Position numbers and translations under genes: made by a program. From NCBI GenBank assembly GCA_000149265.1, contig CH003003.1, positions 192,431 to 256,430 of the forward strand: a stretch of DNA of 64,000 bases, written 5' to 3'. Of this stretch, positions 57,644-64,000 are shown piece by piece. The notes beneath the pieces are model-generated. The model saw only the letters and a program-made list of their open reading frames with translations. It did no database searches and was not told where the DNA came from. The DNA comes from Ciona savignyi (Eukaryota; Chordata; Ascidiacea; Phlebobranchia; Cionidae). Each line of letters begins with the position of its first letter. The first letter of the stretch is position 1.

Positions 57644-60600
57644 ATGCATTCCTCGTCAACATCAAACGAGGTTGCGCAATCAATGTCGGTTAGTATATCT
57701 ATGACAACTACCAACGACATCCCGGAATCAAGTATAGTGGCAAATCAAATGTCAAAATCCGACGAATGCAGCACCTTCCCGCTAATGCATAGCAATTCTC
57801 CCGCGCTGATTAAGAAGGTATAATATGGTGGTATAACAGTATATTATAGCCCACTTACTCCCCAGTAGCGCTTTAACAGAATAACATTCATTAACGGTTC
57901 CCAGGTTCACAACCGCGTTACTGACCCGAAGAAGTTTGGGCATCTACCGCAGAGGAAACCCGTTGAAATTAAGTTTACCAACTTAAGTTACTCTGTTCGA
58001 GAAGGTTCCATCTTCCGAAACAAAGGTAAAATGCCCTGTCCATTAACCAGGGGCTTAATTACTTTAAATAGATTACATTAAAAGGCACTTTAGGGATGTA
58101 CCAATTACATTATTAAAAAATTTAACAAAATGTGGGCTAGCGTTAGTCGGTTGACTTTTAGCGAGTTGTGTTATTGATTAACGGATGTAAAATAATCGTT
58201 CATATGTAAGTGATACTAGTCCATTGATTCAAACGCAATGTTAAACGGCCGACGCCATTATTTTAATCCACATCGGTGGTGCTATTAACTAATCAATTAT
58301 TTAAGAGGTTACTTACGTACATTGACCTATAGTAACATTTGCGACCGGAAAACAGCCATCGCGAGAAAGCAGGAAGTAATTGTTGCACAACCAACTACCG
58401 TCGTCGTCAATAATTCCTTTTTAATTCAACTGACCTTCCAAACTTTAAGACAATATCATTAATCATAATTTAAATTATTTCCTTTTTGTCCAATTTGATA
58501 AACGTTTAACGAAATAAATTTGTTACGTACTATTACGGTTGTCGGTATCCAACTATAATTTTGCGATATTTAAACGCATTGTTTTATATTGGACGTAATG
58601 AAGGGCGGATAGTTTGTTAAAGTGGCGGATTTTTTCTTATTTATCGATTTTCATAATTAATCGAGTGGATGAATCGAATAAATAAAACAATAATCTCACT
58701 TTGACAAATCTTACTCCGACGTGGTTTGGAACTTTGGAAGACGAAATAGACTTTTCACTGGACATTTATCTCTTATACGAAGCCTCATATGACTAACTTC
58801 ATCACCAGAATATCGTTTAAACGGGAGCTGACAATGCTGTTTAATGTAAGAAACTTCAATGGACGAAGTGTCAGCTGCGATAACCGGCGGTACTAACGAT
58901 ATATTATTAACACAGGTTACAAATGCATTCTGAAATGCTTAAAGGGAACGTTCTCTTCATGTCAACTTGCTGGGATTTTGGGACCATCTGGAGCAGGAAA
59001 AAGTTCTCTAATGAATTTGTTAGCTGGATACAGGTAACTATTGTTTTCCATAAATATATTTAAATTATATATGTAGCTTATGAAACACATTTCTAAAATC
59101 AACTATAGATTAGCATAAAATCTTTCAATCTCTAAATTTAGATAAAAAATATTATGCTATTATCACATATATAATCTGAATTACAGTTTAATTAAACATG
59201 CTAAATACCATTCTAGAGTGCGGGGCATGAAAGGTGATATATTTGTGAATGGTCAGCCACGGGACAGCAGAACATTTCGCAAACTGTCATGTTATATTAT
59301 GCAGGATGATAGACTGCTACCACATTTAACTGTCATGGAATCAATGATGGTAAATATAGTAGTCTAAAACAAATAGTTGCATTTTGTATGCAAGAAATGT
59401 GTTGTTGTATACTTAATAATGCAGGCGAATTTACTTTGGTAGGTCTCAGCAAATTTGAAGCTTGATAGAAAGACGAAATCACAAACCAAACTTGAAATTG
59501 TGAATGAAATCCTCGGAATACTTGGATTGATGCCATGCAAAAAGACAAGAACGTCTGACTTGTCTGGTGGACAGCGAAAGAGACTTGCCATTGCTTTGGA
59601 GCTGGTTAATAACCCTCCAGTCATGTTTTTTGATGAACCAACCAGGTTACCTTCTTGTGTTAATCTATCATTATGTGTTTTAAGAGAATTCCTTATTTAT
59701 TTGTGTGCAACTCCCATTATGGCCAGACTGGTGCATGGTCGGTCTTTACCACTTTGTACCCAGCTTTTTCATTGTACAAGGGGTTAAAGGAATTTGCCCC
59801 AATCCAGTTGTTTAAATAGGTTATTTTAAAAACTGTTATCAAATAAACAACGCATTGGCCATGCTCTGCCAAACTGATAGTTGAATCCAGGTTTTTTGAC
59901 AAGTACCTGTGTAATAACAGCAATGCCCTCTGACTTTGTGGGTATACAAATAAGTTTTCTATTATCTTATTATTTTACATATTTTTGTTACAGTGGACTT
60001 GACAGTGTGTCTAGTTTTCAAGTTCTGTCGTTGCTAAAATCGTTGGCTCTTGGTGGTCGTACTGTAATCTGCAGCATTCATCAACCATCAGCAAAACTCT
60101 TTGAAATGTTTGACCGGGTAAGTGTTATCTTTTCTGTAAATTTTTAAAGCAAAGTTTTGTTTACATTTTAGCAATGATGGATGTTTTTTAAACTTTAATG
60201 CTGTGGACAGGGATAATAATTGGGAGACCTTATTACAAAGAAATTCAGTGTACACTTGTAACACATATAATAGATGTTGGCCATATTATTTAACCCATAC
60301 AAGTTTTAACCCACTAATTGGGAAACCTATGAAGGTTAAATTTGTTCACAAATCGTGGTAGTTGATTTTTATATTCTGTAAAAAATGTGTGGGTTAAAAC
60401 TTGTGTGATTTAAAACCTATGTTGGTTAAAAATCGGATGGATTAAAAAAGAAAATCGTGGATAGATACTTGTGCGTCGTGTGGGTTGGTTGAAACTCGCA
60501 TATGCATTAGTTGCACAGTTTTTTTGTTTTTTTTAATTGTCATTAGTTTTTTTAAATATGTTGCAGTTGTACATTCTTGGAACTGGTCAATGTGTATACC

Positions 60601-63600
60601 AAGGCTCTGTAGCAGGACTACTTCCTTTTCTCCGCGACAACGGATTAAGCTGCCCACAATATCACAACCCTGCTGATTACAGTACGAAATTCCTATTTTA
60701 ATACTTACAAAACACTAAATTCCAAGATATTTTTTATATTATACTGTAATATCATAACTTAGTGACTCTGTTTTCTGTTATACGTATTCATTTTATTCAT
60801 GTACAGTATATTTATTGTTTTTTTTTAATTATAATATCCAGTGCATTTGTATAGCCTGTCAGCACAGTAGGTTAAAGCATTGGCCCAAGTCAAAAGGTTG
60901 TCAAAAACTGCCTCTGGATAGTGTTTTTTGGGGCATGACACAGGCGTCACAGGGAACCAGTAGATTTATGGTTTAAATTGAAACCTTTAAATCAAACTGA
61001 AGAAACCTTTAAACCACATAAAACACACCGGATCAGATCCGGTAACCCAACTATGAGGTAATCGGATGATTGCAGGTGTCATACCACGGTTTCTCATTCA
61101 GAAACATACACTTCCCTATCTAAATTATTTTGCAAAGCCTGACCAGTGGGTCCATTGTTTATTGGTTCTGTTTTAGTTATTGAGGTTGCATCAGGAGAAT
61201 ATGGCGAAGTCATCCCCACACTAGTTCGCTCAGTGGATGCTGGAAAATGTCGCTACTATACTCAACACTACGAGGTACTTGGGATAAATATTGTTTGAAA
61301 TGATTTGCAATAACCACACTGTAACAGAAATCAAGTCATAGCGTCACACTCAGTAACTCATCATCTAAAGACGAAGTTTGGCTCAAGAATGAATCCATGA
61401 CAACTGTAGATGACAAACCAGACCCGTGTTATTTGAAAAATGTAAGTTGCTATTAATTTTCATAGCGATGTTACTAATGGACAATTCAACACAGATTGAC
61501 TCTGATTCTGGCATTCAACCTTGTCACACGTTCAATACCAATTGCTTCACACAGTTCTATGTGCTGTTTAAAAGGACTTTCATCTCGATTGTGAGAGACC
61601 AGGTTTGTAACAAATAGTTTATTAGTAATTGCCTGGTATAATACTTGTGTGGTGGTCGCCAACCCAATATTTTTCTTGTTGGGCTTTCATATGAGGCACA
61701 TAAGGTTCTACTGAATTCTACCCCTCTTTTCTACAAGTAAAAAATAAAAATGAATGAAAAGTAATTTGCCTAATGTTTTAATGTGACATACTCACATTAA
61801 GTTCGTTGTGATTTTAAAACACCTATGTAGTCCAATCTATATCTACCAACATCTTATGTTACATAAATTCGAACAATTCTTAATTAAGTTAATGTGAACA
61901 CATTGAGATTTATGTACAAATTTCGCAATGAAGTGTAAGAAAATTTATTTTACTAGATGCTCACCCACATTCGGTTTCTAAGTCACATCATCATTGGTGT
62001 CTTGATTGGAGCCTTGTATTTGGATATCGGTGACAATGCAGAGAAGGTTCTAAATAATGCTGGATTTCTATTCTTCTCTGTACTGTTCATAATGTTTGCA
62101 TCTCTAATGCCGACTGTCTTGACTTGTAAGTTCACACTGTCACTTTAGACTAGTATTTATGGGTCCCACCGTCTTTCACATTTTTCTGCGATTTGGTAAA
62201 ACCCATTGATATGCTGGTTTTAGGCAATGTTCTTAATTTCCTTGCCCAAGGACACAACCGATTAGTTAGCAACCAGTTTCATACCTGCAACTCTTAGGCT
62301 GAAAGGCGACACACTAACACACCAGACTAATCTGTGGGAATTTATTTCAATTTTTTAAAGATATGCCAAATGACAATAAAGTTTAAGGAATCTTGGAATG
62401 TGTTGCCAATGTGCATATAAGCCCTCTATTAAATTTCAGATGACCCTATACATATTTTAATTGTCATATAGGAGCAACTAATATGTTTAATTAAATATTT
62501 AAAATTTTGAATATTTAAAATTATTTGCATAGACGAATCTCCCAAATTTGTAGGGTAGACGCATGTATCTATCTTTATGAATCGGTATAGATTTTTGACT
62601 ATTAAATTGATAGGCTATTTGTTACAGTGTTTGGTGGTTATCCCATAGTTAATATCTATTTTACTTTGTTTTAGTTCCAATGGAAATGACAGTGTTTATG
62701 AGAGAACATTTGAACTATTGGTATTCACTGAAAGCATACTATATTGCTAAAACATTGGCGGACATTCCATTTCAGGTAGTTTTTTTACATTATTAGAATA
62801 AAATGGTGGTTTGCAATCATTATATTGTACAACTAATCTATAAAATTTTCATTTATTTTTCCTCCTTTTGTTGGGCAAAAAAGTATTTCATAAAAGACAT
62901 TTAAAAATAAACCTAATTAACTTTTATTTGAAGCTATTTAGTAATGTATTTCTAGGGTTTTTAGGATATTGATTTGTAGGAATTACTATTTACGACCCAG
63001 GCCAATTAAAATGGTGATGTTGCATAATCCTCGACTATAATTATTGATTCACACTGTCCTGAAGGAACAATATGTTTTACTAAAAATGCGCAGCATTCGA
63101 CCAATTTTAAAAATCAATTGATTTTTAAATTTACAGCCGTTTTACTTAACAAAATAAACGCGGAGACTATAAACAACATCATTCAACATGTCCATACTTT
63201 ATTTCTGAAGTTTTTATTTAACTATCTATTAGATACAATTAAATATTTTTTTTCATTTAAGGTTATTTTTCCGGTGTTTTATTGCACAATAGTCTACTTT
63301 ATGACATCACAACCTCATGATGCTGAGCGCTTTCTGTTGTTCGTGTCGCTCTTTATTATGACCTCGATTGTTGCACAGTCGTTGGGACTTTTGATTGGAG
63401 CTGCTTCTACTTCATTACAGGTTCGGTCTGTTCAAATTAACTACGTTAGCATCCGTTATCTTTGCGCTTTTTTATAGGTTGCCACGTTCGTTGGCCCAAT
63501 CACTGCCATACCGGTGCTATTATTTTCGGGGTTCTTTGTTCGTTTTGAGGTCATTCCTTGGTATTTAAAGTGGATCAGCTATTCATCTTACGTGCGATAC

Positions 63601-64000
63601 GGCTTCGAAGGAATACTTGTTTCTATATACGGCCTAAATCGCACAGAACTGCAGTGCAACAATGACAAAGGTATAAAAATATAGATATCCTTTTTAAAAC
63701 TATTGTTTTGGTTAAATACTGAAAATTCTATATTTTCTTTCTTGTATGCTTTATCATGATCGGTTTGCAATTACTATATTACCATTTGCAAATAAATGTT
63801 TCGGTGCAAGTCTTCTATGGTTCATTTAATTAAATAGGTTAAAAGAATCTGTTTAGAAATTGTTATCACCCCACATTTCGACAGGTGTCGGTTGCCAGTT
63901 CCGGGATACAAAGCGAGTCCTTCAGGAAATGGACGTAGAAGAGAATAACCTTGGACTTGATTTCGTTATTTTGGGAATATTTTTCCTTGGTTTACGATTC
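57644..64000 (+). CDS. ABCG1: ABCG1/ABCG4-type half transporter (3' cut by window)
   Basis: Sterol/lipid-exporting half-transporter that must dimerise. Exons: 57644-57817, 57905-58025, 58916-59033, 59217-59349, 59443-59645, 59994-60117, 60567-60681, 61177-61274, 61328-61441, 61495-61602, 61957-62125, 62675-62775, 63262-63420, 63478-63670, 63885-64000; 682 codons visible, phases all agree, perhaps 15 residues missing. NBD first: Walker [11 protein letters not shown]-loop [13 protein letters not shown], signature [15 protein letters not shown], Walker [15 protein letters not shown]-loop SIHQPS. The membrane domain follows ([59 protein letters not shown]). [11 protein letters not shown]-like spacing near the end matches ABCG1/4 rather than ABCG2/5/8. 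Two introns are only 53 and 57 nt. Confidence 0.93.
58026..58915. other. ABCG intron 2, no feature seen
   Basis: 890 bp of AT-rich intron between the N-terminal exons and the Walker A exon. I see no repeat or RNA gene in it. Confidence 0.5.
60290..60413. repeat. Imperfect inverted repeat in ABCG intron
   Basis: TAACCCATACAAGTTTTAACCC at the left is matched by TGTGGGTTAAAACTTGTGTG in reverse at about 60388. Inside and after it AACCTATG..GGTTAAA recurs in tandem. It could form a long hairpin and may be a small MITE-like element; target duplication not determined. Confidence 0.55.
60852..61125 (+). repeat. Strongly diverged SINE in ABCG intron
   Basis: Block order follows the SINE: AGTCAAAAGGTTGTCAAAAACTG, CATAAAACACACCGGATC, GGTAACCCAACTATGAGGTAATCGGATGATTGC. 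Head and tail are barely recognisable. Confidence 0.5.
62158..62340 (-). repeat. 5'-part SINE copy in ABCG intron
   Basis: Reverse-strand head and body (TTGCCCAAGGACACAACCGATTAG, GGCGACACACTAACACACCAGACTAATC) without the tail half. Confidence 0.65.

Overview
The window looks like AT-rich nuclear DNA of an ascidian tunicate, most likely Ciona. The gene set is chordate (PALS1, LL5/PHLDB, USF, STARD5/6, ABCG1/4), introns are short (many 50-250 nt, some 53-57 nt), genes are closely packed, and a tRNA-derived SINE recurs throughout. The species call is inferred from gene content and style, because no diagnostic marker is present. Two 100-N assembly gaps lie at 17068-17167 and 42973-43072. All nine recognised protein genes are on the + strand. 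|| Layout. 1-604: a repeat with a 52-nt poly(A) tail. 2256-10899: PALS1/MPP5 polarity scaffold, with a large intron holding a ~333-bp tandem satellite and an upstream PDZ-like extension. 12563-17055: cytosolic HSP90 with two perfect heat-shock elements upstream; four of its introns each carry a copy of the box C/D snoRNA U14. 17723-24923: an EF-hand/WD-repeat protein of the WDR49/WDR64 family. 26934-27317: mitochondrial ribosomal protein mL53. 27460-30740: a single-domain START lipid-transfer protein, only 142 bp downstream of mL53 and possibly co-transcribed with it. 34693-44541: an LL5/PHLDB protein with coiled coils and a C-terminal PH domain. 45821-50327: a USF-type bHLH-zip transcription factor. 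53757-55922: an ENTPD5/6-type nucleoside diphosphatase. 57644-64000: an ABCG1/4-type half-transporter, cut by the window end. || The proteins do not form one pathway. PALS1 (apical polarity) and LL5 (cortical microtubule anchoring) both act at the epithelial cortex, and STARD and ABCG both handle sterols or lipids, but nothing in the sequence shows that these pairs are linked. The strongest unusual signal is the U14 cluster. The copies keep perfect C and D boxes, both 18S rRNA antisense elements and an extra hairpin between them, while their terminal stems differ between copies but still pair in three of four. In vertebrates U14 is classically hosted by HSC70 introns, so here another chaperone gene carries it. 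|| Exon models were built by hand from homology, splice sites and phase. Seven complete models close exactly in frame. PALS1 closes only if one surplus base in an A-run is discounted. ABCG is incomplete at the window edge.
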